Source: Pseudoflavonifractor sp050943825 (GTDB lineage Bacteria > Bacillota > Clostridia > Oscillospirales > Oscillospiraceae). Taken from it: a stretch of 64,000 nt of DNA. Below the pieces are notes generated by a model. That model did no database searches, was not told the origin of the DNA, and saw only the letters and a list, made by a program, of their open reading frames with translations. The translations under genes were made by a program, and so were the position numbers. The stretch is taken from assembly GCF_050943825.1 (NCBI RefSeq), contig NZ_JBMNPX010000002.1:124001-188000 (forward strand), read 5' to 3'. How positions within the stretch are numbered: position 1 is the first letter of the stretch; every line of letters starts with the position of its first letter. Shown here one piece after another: positions 52,557-60,864 of the stretch.

Positions 52557-53012
52557 GTGGAAAAGGATGCGCTGCGGACCATTTTGTTTCAGATGGAGCT
52601 GAGCCGCCGCCGGCTGATCCAGCCCTGGTTCTCCGGCCTGGGGCTCACCCTGGGCCAGGGCCAGCCCCGGATTCTCGCCCGGCTTCTCCAGGGGGACGGA
52701 CTGACCCAGCGGGAGCTGGCCGACGCCTGCTCCCTGGACGCCGCCACCCTCTCCCGGGCGCTGGACCGGCTGGAGGAGATGGGGCTCATCCGCCGGGAGG
52801 AGCACCCGGGCAGCCGGCGGTCCTATCTGGTCCGGCTCACCGACGCCGGGCGGGAGAAGGCCGCCAAGGTACAGGAGGGCTTTGACCGGGTGGACGATCT
52901 GCTCTGCCAGGGCTTTTCTCAGGAGGAGCAGGAACGGCTCCGGCGGGATTTGGAGCATATCCGGACGAACCTGGACCGGTGCGAAACCCTGTTCGGGGGA
53001 AAATCCACCTGA
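52557..53012 (+). CDS. MarR-family transcriptional regulator
   Basis: 151 residues. Winged-helix core LTQRELADACSLDAATLSRALDRLEEMGLIRRE and wing EHPGSRRSYLVRLTDAGREKA. GTG start after AAGGGGGG, 12 bases behind the exporter gene, so it is the third gene of that operon and the likely drug-responsive repressor. It directly precedes the zinc genes but lacks the metal-binding histidines of AdcR, so a zinc role is not supported. Confidence 0.92.
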   Translation: MEKDALRTILFQMELSRRRLIQPWFSGLGLTLGQGQPRILARLLQGDGLTQRELADACSLDAATLSRALDRLEEMGLIRREEHPGSRRSYLVRLTDAGREKAAKVQEGFDRVDDLLCQGFSQEEQERLRRDLEHIRTNLDRCETLFGGKST

Positions 53013-53023
53013 CAAGTGGGAAA

Positions 53024-53056
53024 ACATTTTACAAAATGTGCAAAGAGCGGTATAAT
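53024..53056 (+). promoter_or_regulatory. promoter of the zinc operon with inverted repeat
   Basis: TTTACA (53028-53033) and TATAAT (53051-53056), spacing 17. The -35 box is embedded in an inverted repeat ACATTTT (53024-53030), AC, AAAATGT (53033-53039), a candidate site for a zinc-responsive repressor. Confidence 0.7.
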
Positions 53057-53059
53057 AAA

Positions 53060-53103
53060 ACCTGCCGGACCTGCGGGAAAGCGCGGTCCGGCAGGTATTT
53101 TAT
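53060..53103 (+). terminator. leader hairpin ahead of znuA (possible attenuator)
   Basis: Perfect 12-bp stem (53060-53071 with 53085-53096) followed by ATTTTATT. It starts where the transcript begins. The T tract is interrupted, so it could be an attenuator or simply an RNA-stabilising hairpin. Confidence 0.5.
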
Positions 53104-53117
53104 TGGCGAGGTATTGT

Positions 53118-54065
53118 ATGAAGAAACTCATCCCCCTGTTCCTGAGCCTTGCGCTGCTGCTGTCCGGCTGCGGCCCGGCCTCCGCCCCGGCGGAGGAGGA
53201 CAACACCCTGACTGTGGCGGCCATGACCTACCCCATCTATCTCTTTACCAGCCGGGTAATTGAGGGCGCCGAGGGGGTGGAGACCCAGGCGGTCATCAAC
53301 CAGCCCATGAGCTGTCTCCACGACTATACCCTGAGCGTCAACGACATGAAGGCCATCCAGGGCGCCGACCTGCTGCTGCTCAACGGCGTGGGTCTGGAGG
53401 ACGCCATGTCCGCCGCCATTGAGTCCGGCGGCGTGCCCACGGTGGACTGCTCCGAGGGCGTGTCCCTCCTCCACTACGGCGAGAGCGCCGAGGAGCACGC
53501 CGAGCACGGCGACGAGGAGGACCACGACGGCCACGACCACGGCGAGTACGACCCCCACATCTGGATGGACCCGGCCCGGGCCGCCGTGATGGTGGAGAAC
53601 ATCGCCGCCGCCCTCGCCCAGGCCGACCCGGACAACGCCCAGCTGTACGCGGACAACGCCGCGGCCTACGCCGCCGAGCTGACCGCCCTGGGGGAGGAGC
53701 TGCGGGACAAGCTCTCCGGCCTGGAGCCCCGGGAGCTCATCACCTTCCACGAGGGCTTTGGCTACTTTGCCGACGCCATGGGCCTGACGGTGGTCAAGGC
53801 CATTGAGGAGGAGGCGGGCAGCGAGGCCAGCGCCAGGGAACTGGTGGAGATTCTGGATTTGATTGAAGAATACCGGCTGCCCGCCATCTTCACCGAGGCC
53901 AACGGCTCCGACGCCACCGCCAACGCGGTGTCCCGGGAGACGGGGGTCAGGGTGGCGCAGCTGACCATGCTGATGAGCGCCGAGGCGGTGCCCGCGGACA
54001 GCGCCGACCCCTACCGGGCCGGGCTGGAGCAGAATGTCAACGCAATCCTGGAGGCCTATGAATGA
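53118..54065 (+). CDS. znuA: zinc ABC transporter substrate-binding lipoprotein
   Basis: 315 residues, cluster 9 (ZnuA/AdcA) binding protein. Lipobox LLLSGC (Cys18). The His/Asp-rich loop HAEHGDEEDHDGHDHGEYD (about 126-144) is the zinc-loading loop of this family, followed by DPHIWMDP. ITFHEGFGYFADAMGL holds a metal histidine, and FTEANGSDATANAV the late acidic ligand region. It captures Zn(II) outside the membrane. The ATG at 53118 starts a proper signal peptide. Confidence 0.93.
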   Translation: MKKLIPLFLSLALLLSGCGPASAPAEEDNTLTVAAMTYPIYLFTSRVIEGAEGVETQAVINQPMSCLHDYTLSVNDMKAIQGADLLLLNGVGLEDAMSAAIESGGVPTVDCSEGVSLLHYGESAEEHAEHGDEEDHDGHDHGEYDPHIWMDPARAAVMVENIAAALAQADPDNAQLYADNAAAYAAELTALGEELRDKLSGLEPRELITFHEGFGYFADAMGLTVVKAIEEEAGSEASARELVEILDLIEEYRLPAIFTEANGSDATANAVSRETGVRVAQLTMLMSAEAVPADSADPYRAGLEQNVNAILEAYE

Positions 54066-54832
54066 GAAAACCAAAGCATGAAATCCAGGGCGCCGGCTGT
54101 GCAGGCGCCTGCTGCCTCCGGGTGGAGCGCCTGGGGGTGGACATGGGTGGAGCGGACATCCTGCGGGACGTGAGCTTCCACCTCCACTGCGGCCAGATTG
54201 TGGCCCTCATCGGCCCCAACGGCGCGGGAAAGAGCTCCCTGTTCAAGGCCGTGCTGGGCCAGATTCCCCACAGCGGCACCATCGAGTTCCAGAAGGCGGG
54301 GGGAAAGCACACCCGACCCCTCATCGGCTACGTGCCCCAGTCTCCCGCCTTTGACCGGGGGGACCCGGTGAGCGTGTTCGACTTCTTCTCCGCCGCCATC
54401 TCCTCCTGGCCGGTGTTTCTGCCCACGCCCAAAAGCCTGCGCAAGCGGGTACTCTCCTGCCTGGAGCGGGTCCACGGGGCCGACCTCATTGACAAGCGCA
54501 TGGGTGCCCTGTCGGGCGGTGAGCTCCAGCGGGTGCTCATGGCCATGGCCCTGGAGCCCCTGCCCCACATCCTGATTCTGGACGAGCCTCTCTCCGGTGT
54601 GGACATCGACGGCGAGCGGCAGCTGCTGGACATGCTGGACGAGATTTGCACCCAGTACGACCTGTCCATCCTCCTGTCCACCCACGACTTCGCCACCCTG
54701 GAGGAGTACGCCGACCAGGTGATCCTCCTCAAGTCCACGGTGCTGAAGGTGGGCACGCCTGCGGAGGTCCTCTCCTCCGACGAGTTCAAGTCGGTGTTCC
54801 ACCTGGACCTGAGAAAGGGGGCGGGCGCGTAA
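54062..54832 (+). CDS. znuC: zinc ABC transporter ATP-binding protein
   Basis: 256 residues. Walker A GPNGAGKSSL (about 51-60), signature LSGGELQRVLMAMAL, Walker B ILILDEPLSGVD and switch LSTHDFATL. Metal-type (ABC-3) ATPase. Overlaps znuA by four bases and ends in the first base of znuB. Confidence 0.93.
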   Translation: MRKPKHEIQGAGCAGACCLRVERLGVDMGGADILRDVSFHLHCGQIVALIGPNGAGKSSLFKAVLGQIPHSGTIEFQKAGGKHTRPLIGYVPQSPAFDRGDPVSVFDFFSAAISSWPVFLPTPKSLRKRVLSCLERVHGADLIDKRMGALSGGELQRVLMAMALEPLPHILILDEPLSGVDIDGERQLLDMLDEICTQYDLSILLSTHDFATLEEYADQVILLKSTVLKVGTPAEVLSSDEFKSVFHLDLRKGAGA

Positions 54833-55680
54833 TGGAGCTGTGGTATCAGATTGTGTCCGTCCTGCCCTTTGACTGGGCCGGGCCCGACGGGCTCTACTTC
54901 ATGAAGAACGCCCTGCTGGCGGTGCTGGTTATCTCACCCCTGTTCGGGCTGTTGTCCACCATGGTGGTCACCAACCGGATGTCCTTCTTCTCCGACGCCC
55001 TGGGCCACTCCGCCTTTACCGGCATGGCCATCGGCGCCATCTTCGGCTTTGTGGACCCCATGTGGTGCGCGGTGGTCTTTGCCATCGCCTTCTCCCTGCT
55101 CTTCACCCTGGTGCGCCACCGGACCCATATGGCCAGCGACACCGTCATCGGCGTCTTCTCCTCCACGGCGGTGGCTCTGGGCATCTTCCTGGCCACCCTG
55201 GGCGGCAAGAGCTTCACCAAGTTCAACAACCTGCTCATCGGCGACATTCTCAGCGTGGAGCCGGGCAAAATCGGCCTGCTGGCCCTCATTCTGCTGCTGG
55301 TGATTGTGCTGTGGCTGGTGTCCTTCAACCAGCTGATGCTCTCCTCCATCCACCCCGCCCTGGCGGACAGCCGGGGCATTAAGGTGTTCTGGCAGGAGGG
55401 TCTGTTCTCCGCGGCCATCGCCGTGGTGGTCACCGTGTCCATGACCTGGGTGGGCCTGCTGGTCATCAACTCCCTGCTGGTGCTCCCCGCCGCCTCGGCC
55501 CGGAACCTGGCCCGCAACATGCGGCAGTACCACCTGTTTTCCATCCTGGGGGCCATTGTGGCCGGCATCGCCGGACTGATGACCTCCTACTACGCGGGCA
55601 CCTCTGCCGGCGCGTCCATCACGCTGTATCTGGCGGCCTTCTTCGCCGTCACCTTCCTGCTGCGGGGCCGCCGGGCCTGA
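54832..55680 (+). CDS. znuB: zinc ABC transporter permease
   Basis: 282 residues, eight or nine helices of the ABC-3 family. FFSDALGHSAFTGMAIG and DTVIGVFSSTAVALGIFLATLG are the conserved cytoplasmic and channel segments, followed by LLIGDILSVEPGKIG. ATG at 54832 overlaps the znuC stop; the longer frame from 54646 runs inside znuC and is rejected. Confidence 0.93.
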   Translation: MELWYQIVSVLPFDWAGPDGLYFMKNALLAVLVISPLFGLLSTMVVTNRMSFFSDALGHSAFTGMAIGAIFGFVDPMWCAVVFAIAFSLLFTLVRHRTHMASDTVIGVFSSTAVALGIFLATLGGKSFTKFNNLLIGDILSVEPGKIGLLALILLLVIVLWLVSFNQLMLSSIHPALADSRGIKVFWQEGLFSAAIAVVVTVSMTWVGLLVINSLLVLPAASARNLARNMRQYHLFSILGAIVAGIAGLMTSYYAGTSAGASITLYLAAFFAVTFLLRGRRA

Positions 55681-55713
55681 CATCACCGCCGGAGACGAGA
55701 GGAGGCGGAGTCC

Positions 55714-57198
55714 TTGAACAGAAAAAAGCATCCCGAGCGCTCCGCGCCCCGGAAGGTGCACCTCTGGAGCTCCCTCCAGACCAAATTCGCCCTGACCTAC
55801 ATCGCGGTCATCGCGGCGGTGCTGGTGCTGCTCAACACCTACCCGCTCCTGGCCTCCCGGGAGCTGGTGGAGACCTCCAAGCAGACCGCCCTCCAGAGCC
55901 AGGCGTCCATCATCTCCTCGGCCCTGTCCAGCCTGCGTACCATGACCTATGACGGCGCCGACGGCGTCTTTCAGGAGCTGCGGCTCCAGGACAACGTGGA
56001 CCTGGCCCGCATCCGCATCCTGGTGACCGACGCCTCCGGCATGATCATCTACGACACCGGGGACACCGGCGCCACCATCGGCCGGTACGCCCTGGTGGGC
56101 GAGGTGGTCACCGCCCTCAAGGGCCAGGGCTACGACGTGTTCACCTGCCAGTACCAGGACGGTGTGTTCCGCAACCGGGCGGCCGCGCCGGTGGTCTACC
56201 GGGGGTCCATCATCGGCGCGGTGTGCCTCTATGAGTACGACGCCGACCAGGGAGCCCTGCTCTCCGGCGTCCAGCGGAATCTGGGCAGAATCTCGGTGGT
56301 CATCTGCCTGGTGGCCCTGCTGCTGAGTGTGGTGTTCTCCCGGGCCCTCACCCGGCGGATGGGTACCCTGCTCAAGGCCATCCGCATCGTGCGGGAGGGC
56401 GAGTACAGCCACCGGGTCCAGCTGGGCGGCCACGACGAGCTGGCCCTGCTGGCCGACGAGTTCGACCAGCTCACCGGCCGTCTCCAGACCACGGAGGAGG
56501 TGCGGCGCCGCTTCGTGTCCGACGCCTCCCACGAGCTGAAAACCCCGCTGGCCTCCATCCGCCTGCTCACCGACTCCATCCTCCAGTCCGACCACATCGA
56601 CCCGGAGACCAGCAAGGAGTTTGTCAGCGACATCGGCGAGGAGGCCGAGCGGCTCACCCGCATCACCGAAAAGCTCCTCACCCTCACCCGCATGGACAAC
56701 GCCGCCCCGGTCCACACCGAGCCGGTGGACGTGAAGTACGTGGTGGAGAAGGTGGAGCACATGCTTACCCCCCTGGCCAAGGCGGTGGACGTGGAGCTGC
56801 TCTGCCGGTTGGACGAGGGCTGCTTTGTCCGGGCCACCCAGGACGACATCTACCAGATTGCCTTTAACCTGATGGAAAACGCCATCAAGTACAACCTGCC
56901 CGGCGGCACTGTGACGGTCAAGCTGTTTGTCCGCGGTTCCAGCGTGCTCCTCCGGGTGGAGGACACCGGCGTGGGCATCCCGGAGGAGGACCTGCCCAAG
57001 GTATTCGACCGGTTCTACCGGGTGGACAAGGCCCGTTCCCGGGAGGCGGGCGGCACCGGCCTGGGGCTGTCCATCGTGCGGGACACCGCCCGGCAGCACG
57101 GCGGCAGCGTCACCGTCCGCCGCCGCGACCCGGACCCGGGCACCTGCTTTGAGGTTGTGTTTCCGCTCTGCGGGCCGGAAGGGGGGAGCAAGCTGTGA
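55714..57198 (+). CDS. sensor histidine kinase without adjacent response regulator
   Basis: 494 residues. Two membrane helices (about 28-50 and 190-212) enclose an extracytoplasmic domain of about 135 residues, followed by HAMP (about 212-262), HisKA with DASHELKTPLASIR (His near 273), and an ATPase domain with IAFNLMENAIKYN, VEDTGVGIPEEDL and GGTGLGLSIVRDTA. TTG start after GAGAGGAGG. It begins 34 bases after znuB and overlaps a GerMN lipoprotein gene; no response regulator lies next to it in this window. Confidence 0.92.
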   Translation: MNRKKHPERSAPRKVHLWSSLQTKFALTYIAVIAAVLVLLNTYPLLASRELVETSKQTALQSQASIISSALSSLRTMTYDGADGVFQELRLQDNVDLARIRILVTDASGMIIYDTGDTGATIGRYALVGEVVTALKGQGYDVFTCQYQDGVFRNRAAAPVVYRGSIIGAVCLYEYDADQGALLSGVQRNLGRISVVICLVALLLSVVFSRALTRRMGTLLKAIRIVREGEYSHRVQLGGHDELALLADEFDQLTGRLQTTEEVRRRFVSDASHELKTPLASIRLLTDSILQSDHIDPETSKEFVSDIGEEAERLTRITEKLLTLTRMDNAAPVHTEPVDVKYVVEKVEHMLTPLAKAVDVELLCRLDEGCFVRATQDDIYQIAFNLMENAIKYNLPGGTVTVKLFVRGSSVLLRVEDTGVGIPEEDLPKVFDRFYRVDKARSREAGGTGLGLSIVRDTARQHGGSVTVRRRDPDPGTCFEVVFPLCGPEGGSKL

Positions 57199-58139
57199 GA
57201 CGGTGTGATTTGCGCCAATACCGGAGCGGCGGACTGCTGCTGGTTCTGACCGGGCTGCTGCTCCTCTCTGCCTGCGCCCTGCTGGAGGGCGGCGAGGAAT
57301 CGCCTCCCGAGGGCGCCTATCGGGTCTACTACGCGGTGACCGGGGAGCAGTCCACGGTGCAGGTGGTGGACTGGGAGTACCGCATCCCCTCCGGCGAGGA
57401 CACCGCCTCCGCCCTGGCGGAGCTGGTGCTCTCCCAGCCTGAGACGGCCGGGCTGGCCTCGCCCGCGCCCTCCGGTACCCGGCTGCTCTCCTGCCAGCAG
57501 GAGGAGGGACAGCTGCGGCTGGACCTGTCCGAGCAGTACGGCGGCCTGTCCGGCGTGGATTTGACCGTGGCCAATTCCTGCCTCACCCTCACCCTCTGCC
57601 AGCTGGAGGGGGTGGAGGAGGTGTACATCACCGTGGAGGGGGAGCCCCTGCCCTACCAGACCATGCGCACCATGGGGAAGGACGACGTGCTGCTGCCCGG
57701 GACGGGGGAGGGGGCGCTCACCGTGTCGGTGGGCCTGTGCTTCCCCAGGGCCGACGGCGGCGGCCTGGGCGTGGAGTACCGGGACGTGGTGCAGAACGAG
57801 GGTGAGACCCTGGCCAGCGCGGTGTTCACCGCCTTGCTGGAGGGTCCCAGATACCAGGAACTGACCAGTCTGATGCCGGAGGGCACCAAACTGCGGGGCA
57901 TCTCGGTGGAGGGCGGCGTGTGCACCGTGAACCTGTCGTCCGAGTTCATGGCCGGACTGCCCGAAGAGGCGCAGGCGGCCCGGCTGCTGCTGTACTCCAT
58001 TGTGGACACCCTGTGCATGCAGGAGAAGCTGTCCATCAGCACCGTGCAGCTTCTCTCTGACGGCCACGCCATAGAGTCCATCGGCGGCGTGCCCGCCTCC
58101 ATGCCCCTGGAGCCGGACTGGACCCTGCTGGAGTCTTGA
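57195..58139 (+). CDS. GerMN-domain lipoprotein
   Basis: 314 residues, lipobox LLSAC (Cys27), and two GerMN domains (PF10646). The first (about 70-150) has LLSCQQEEGQLRLDLSEQY; the second (about 205-300) has LRGISVEGGVCTVNLSSEF. Such proteins are found with sporulation and with kinase operons, where they are thought to bind the cell surface or the sensor. GTG start inside the stop of the kinase gene, so it is probably a partner of that sensor. Confidence 0.88.
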   Translation: MRRCDLRQYRSGGLLLVLTGLLLLSACALLEGGEESPPEGAYRVYYAVTGEQSTVQVVDWEYRIPSGEDTASALAELVLSQPETAGLASPAPSGTRLLSCQQEEGQLRLDLSEQYGGLSGVDLTVANSCLTLTLCQLEGVEEVYITVEGEPLPYQTMRTMGKDDVLLPGTGEGALTVSVGLCFPRADGGGLGVEYRDVVQNEGETLASAVFTALLEGPRYQELTSLMPEGTKLRGISVEGGVCTVNLSSEFMAGLPEEAQAARLLLYSIVDTLCMQEKLSISTVQLLSDGHAIESIGGVPASMPLEPDWTLLES

Positions 58140-58164
58140 CAGAATCCCACCGGACGTGTAGGAT
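58136..58164 (+). promoter_or_regulatory. promoter of the O-acetylhomoserine sulfhydrylase gene
   Basis: TTGACA at 58136-58141 and TAGGAT at 58159-58164, spacing 17. The leader of about 85 bases (58171-58256) can fold a hairpin GCCG..CGGC near the end; no known riboswitch was recognised. Confidence 0.65.
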
Positions 58165-58256
58165 ATAACTTGCCGTAAAAAGAGAAATTTGACCAGTTCA
58201 GGGCCTGGGAACAGGCCTGCCGCCGGACAGACGGCTTACCCAAGAAAAAGGAGAGC

Positions 58257-59546
58257 ATGACCATGAGTGACTACCGTATGAACACCAACTGCATCCACGC
58301 CGGCTACCACCCCGGAAACGGGGAGCCCCGGAATATTCCCATTGTCCAGTCCACCACCTTCCGGTACGCCACCGGCGAGCAGATGGGCGCGCTCTTTGAC
58401 CTGGAGGCCAGCGGCTATTTCTACACCCGCCTCCAGAACCCCACCAATGACCACGTGGCGGCCAAAATCTGCGCCCTGGAGGGCGGCACGGCGGCCATGC
58501 TCACCTCCTCCGGCCAGGCGGCCAACTTCTATGCCGTGTTCAACATCGCCTCCTGCGGCGACCATGTGGTGGCCTCCTCCGCCATCTACGGCGGCACCTT
58601 CAACCTCTTCGCCGTCACCATGAAGCGGATGGGCATTGAGTTCACCTTTGTGGACCCGGACTGCTCTGAGGCTGAGCTGGAGGCCGCTTTCCGGCCCAAC
58701 ACCAAGGCCGTGTTCGGCGAGACCATCGCCAACCCCGCCCTCACTGTGCTGGACATCGAGAAGTTCGCCAAGGCGGCCCACGCCCACGGCGTGCCCCTCA
58801 TCGTGGACAACACCTTCCCCACCCCTGTGAACTGCCGTCCCTTCGAGTGGGGCGCTGATATCGTCACCCACTCCACCACCAAGTACATGGACGGCCACGC
58901 CAACGCGGTGGGCGGCGCCATTGTGGACTCCGGCAAGTTCGACTGGAATGCCCACTCCGACAAGTTCCCCGGCCTGACCACCCCCGACGAGAGCTACCAC
59001 GGCGTGACCTACACCGAGCGCTTCGGCCTGGCCGGCGCCTACATCACCAAGGCCACTGTCCAGCTCATGCGGGACCTGGGCTCCATCCCCTCTCCCCAGA
59101 ACTGCTACTACCTGAACATCGGCCTTGAGACCCTGCCTCTGCGGATGAAGCAGCACTGCTCCAACGCCCTGGCTGTGGCCCAGTTCCTCCAGAGCCACGA
59201 GAAGGTGGCCTGGGTCAAGTACCCCGGCCTGGAGGGTGACCAGTACCACGCCATGGCCGCCAAGTACATGCCCAATGGCACCTGCGGCGTGGTGTCCTTC
59301 GGCGTGAAGGGCGGCCGTGAGGCGGCCTCCAAGTTCATGGCCGGGCTGGAGCTGGCCTCCATCGCCACCCACGTGGCCGACGCCAAGACCTGCGTGCTCC
59401 ACCCCGCCTCCACCACCCACCGCCAGATGAACGACGCTGAGCTGGCTGCCGCCGGTGTCTCTCCTGACCTGGTGCGCCTGTCCGTGGGTATCGAGGACCC
59501 CGCTGACCTCCTGGCCGACATTGATAAGGCCCTGGCCGGTGTGTAA
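58257..59546 (+). CDS. metY: O-acetylhomoserine sulfhydrylase (PLP enzyme)
   Basis: 429 residues, usual MetY length, in the Cys/Met metabolism PLP family: O-acetylhomoserine + sulfide gives homocysteine. Features are YFYTRLQNPTNDHVAAKI, SSGQAANFYAVFN, VDNTFPTPVNCRPFEWGAD, the PLP lysine in THSTTKYMDGHANAVGG, and the C-terminal RLSVGIEDPADLLADI. Cystathionine gamma-synthase is a less likely alternative because of the length and insert. A second ATG at 58263 is equally possible given AAGGAG at 58247-58252. Confidence 0.9.
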   Translation: MTMSDYRMNTNCIHAGYHPGNGEPRNIPIVQSTTFRYATGEQMGALFDLEASGYFYTRLQNPTNDHVAAKICALEGGTAAMLTSSGQAANFYAVFNIASCGDHVVASSAIYGGTFNLFAVTMKRMGIEFTFVDPDCSEAELEAAFRPNTKAVFGETIANPALTVLDIEKFAKAAHAHGVPLIVDNTFPTPVNCRPFEWGADIVTHSTTKYMDGHANAVGGAIVDSGKFDWNAHSDKFPGLTTPDESYHGVTYTERFGLAGAYITKATVQLMRDLGSIPSPQNCYYLNIGLETLPLRMKQHCSNALAVAQFLQSHEKVAWVKYPGLEGDQYHAMAAKYMPNGTCGVVSFGVKGGREAASKFMAGLELASIATHVADAKTCVLHPASTTHRQMNDAELAAAGVSPDLVRLSVGIEDPADLLADIDKALAGV

Positions 59547-59559
59547 CCGGAGATAACAC

Positions 59560-59595
59560 AAAAATCCCTCTCCCGTACCGGGAGAGGGATTTTTT
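59560..59595. terminator. bidirectional terminator
   Basis: Stem from AAAAATCCCTCTCCCG, loop TAC, to the complementary arm ending in ATTTTTT; it lies between convergent metY and the DUF3048 gene. Confidence 0.9.
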
Positions 59596-59607
59596 GTATA
59601 AAGACAT

Positions 59608-60738
59608 TTATTCAAAGGTGACCTGGGAGTCCAGGGGGACAATGTTTACGTAGGTTTTGCCCCGGCCAAAGACGATGGGGTTGCCCTCCAGGTCGGTGTA
59701 GTAGAGCTGCCCGTCGGGCTCGGACTTGCTCCACACCAGGTCCGTGACCTTTCCGCCGCAGGCAAAGTACCCTGTGCCACCGCTGGACAGGTCCACGGAG
59801 ACATGGCCGTAGGAGTCGCCGGTGTTGCGGCAGGCGGTGCGCAGCACCACCACGTTGGTCACGCCCACCTGTTCGCCGGTGTTGCCGTCGATGTAGGGCG
59901 CGCCGTACTCGGAGACCAGGTAGCGCTTGGTCTCCGGGTCGTAAGTAAATACGCCGGTCTTGTAGTTGGAGAAGGGCACCGTGATGACGGGGGCGTCGGT
60001 GCCGCCGGCGGGGGTGCCGTCGTCGGCAAAGTCCATCTGGTAGCTCCAGCCCTCCTCGTGCTCCTGCCGGAAGGAGGCGGCGGAGAAGATCTCGTCAATC
60101 TTCGCGCCGGTGGTGATGACGCTGTGGACGTACCCGTTGGTGGACTTCCGGCCCGGGTCACGCCACATCAGATTGCCGCCCTCGCTGTTGCTCATGTAGG
60201 GGCCACGGACGGCGTCCAGGGAGGTGACGCCCCAGGCTCTGATTTTGCCGTAGGCGTCCTCCACACCGGCCACATCACTGCCGCCCGCGTGGATGAGGAT
60301 GGCGTCATGGCCCAGGGCCAGCTCCAGGTAGTAGGTGCGGGTGGAGCGGACCGAGCCGATGACCCCCACATCCCGGGGGTTCTGGTACACGCCCATCATG
60401 CGGGTGATACCGCCCTCTTCCAGGCACTCGTAGATGATATCCGCCTCGGACTGGCCCTGCTGGGGCAGCGCCTGCTCCAGATTGTTGAGCATGATGGCCA
60501 CCGGGCGCTTGTTCACCCACTCCTCCTCCATGGGCTCGCCGGTGAGGGGGTTGCGGGGACCGGTGTACTCGGGCTCCGCCGTCTCAGTGGGGGTGGGGGA
60601 GGGCTCGGGAGCCTCGGTTCTGGCGGGCAGGGTGGGGATGTCCGGGGGCGTGGGGGTGACCTCCGCCGTCTTGGAGCCGCAGGCGGAGAGCAGAAGCAGC
60701 AGGGACAGACAGAGAGGGAGCATCCGGCGCAGTCGCAT
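59608..60738 (-). CDS. DUF3048 (YerB-like) lipoprotein
   Basis: 376-residue lipoprotein, lipobox LLSAC (Cys20), with a Pro/Thr/Glu-rich linker to residue about 60. The two DUF3048 domains carry PVAIMLNNLEQALPQQGQSE, EGGITRMMGVYQ, VGVIGSVRSTRTYYLELAL and, in the second, VNIVPLDSQVTF. Function unknown; surface-exposed in Gram-positive bacteria. Monocistronic, with its own promoter. Confidence 0.92.
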   Translation of the reverse strand: MRLRRMLPLCLSLLLLLSACGSKTAEVTPTPPDIPTLPARTEAPEPSPTPTETAEPEYTGPRNPLTGEPMEEEWVNKRPVAIMLNNLEQALPQQGQSEADIIYECLEEGGITRMMGVYQNPRDVGVIGSVRSTRTYYLELALGHDAILIHAGGSDVAGVEDAYGKIRAWGVTSLDAVRGPYMSNSEGGNLMWRDPGRKSTNGYVHSVITTGAKIDEIFSAASFRQEHEEGWSYQMDFADDGTPAGGTDAPVITVPFSNYKTGVFTYDPETKRYLVSEYGAPYIDGNTGEQVGVTNVVVLRTACRNTGDSYGHVSVDLSSGGTGYFACGGKVTDLVWSKSEPDGQLYYTDLEGNPIVFGRGKTYVNIVPLDSQVTFE

Positions 60739-60772
60739 GGCATGGGCCTCCGTTCGTCAAGATTCTGTTTTT

Positions 60773-60801
60773 ATAGTACCCGGCGGCGCTGCCGGTGTCA
60801 A
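60773..60801 (-). promoter_or_regulatory. promoter of the DUF3048 gene
   Basis: Minus strand: TTGACA (60801-60796) and TACTAT (60778-60773), spacing 17. Confidence 0.72.
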
Positions 60802-60817
60802 GGGCGGAGCGGGTAGA

Positions 60818-60851
60818 AAAAGCCGCCCGGACAGAACTGTCCGGGCGGCTG
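60818..60851 (-). terminator. terminator of the CofE-like gene
   Basis: Fourteen-bp GC-rich stem AGCCGCCCGGACAG..CTGTCCGGGCGGCT near 60824-60851 with a two-base spacer, followed on the minus strand by TTTTTCTACC. Confidence 0.85.
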
Positions 60852-60864
60852 GAGAGACCGAAAA

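Noticed and set aside
52557..53012. MarR protein as AdcR zinc regulator of znuABC
   Set aside because: Position is suggestive, but the sequence lacks the histidine and cysteine metal ligands of AdcR and the gene belongs to the exporter operon.
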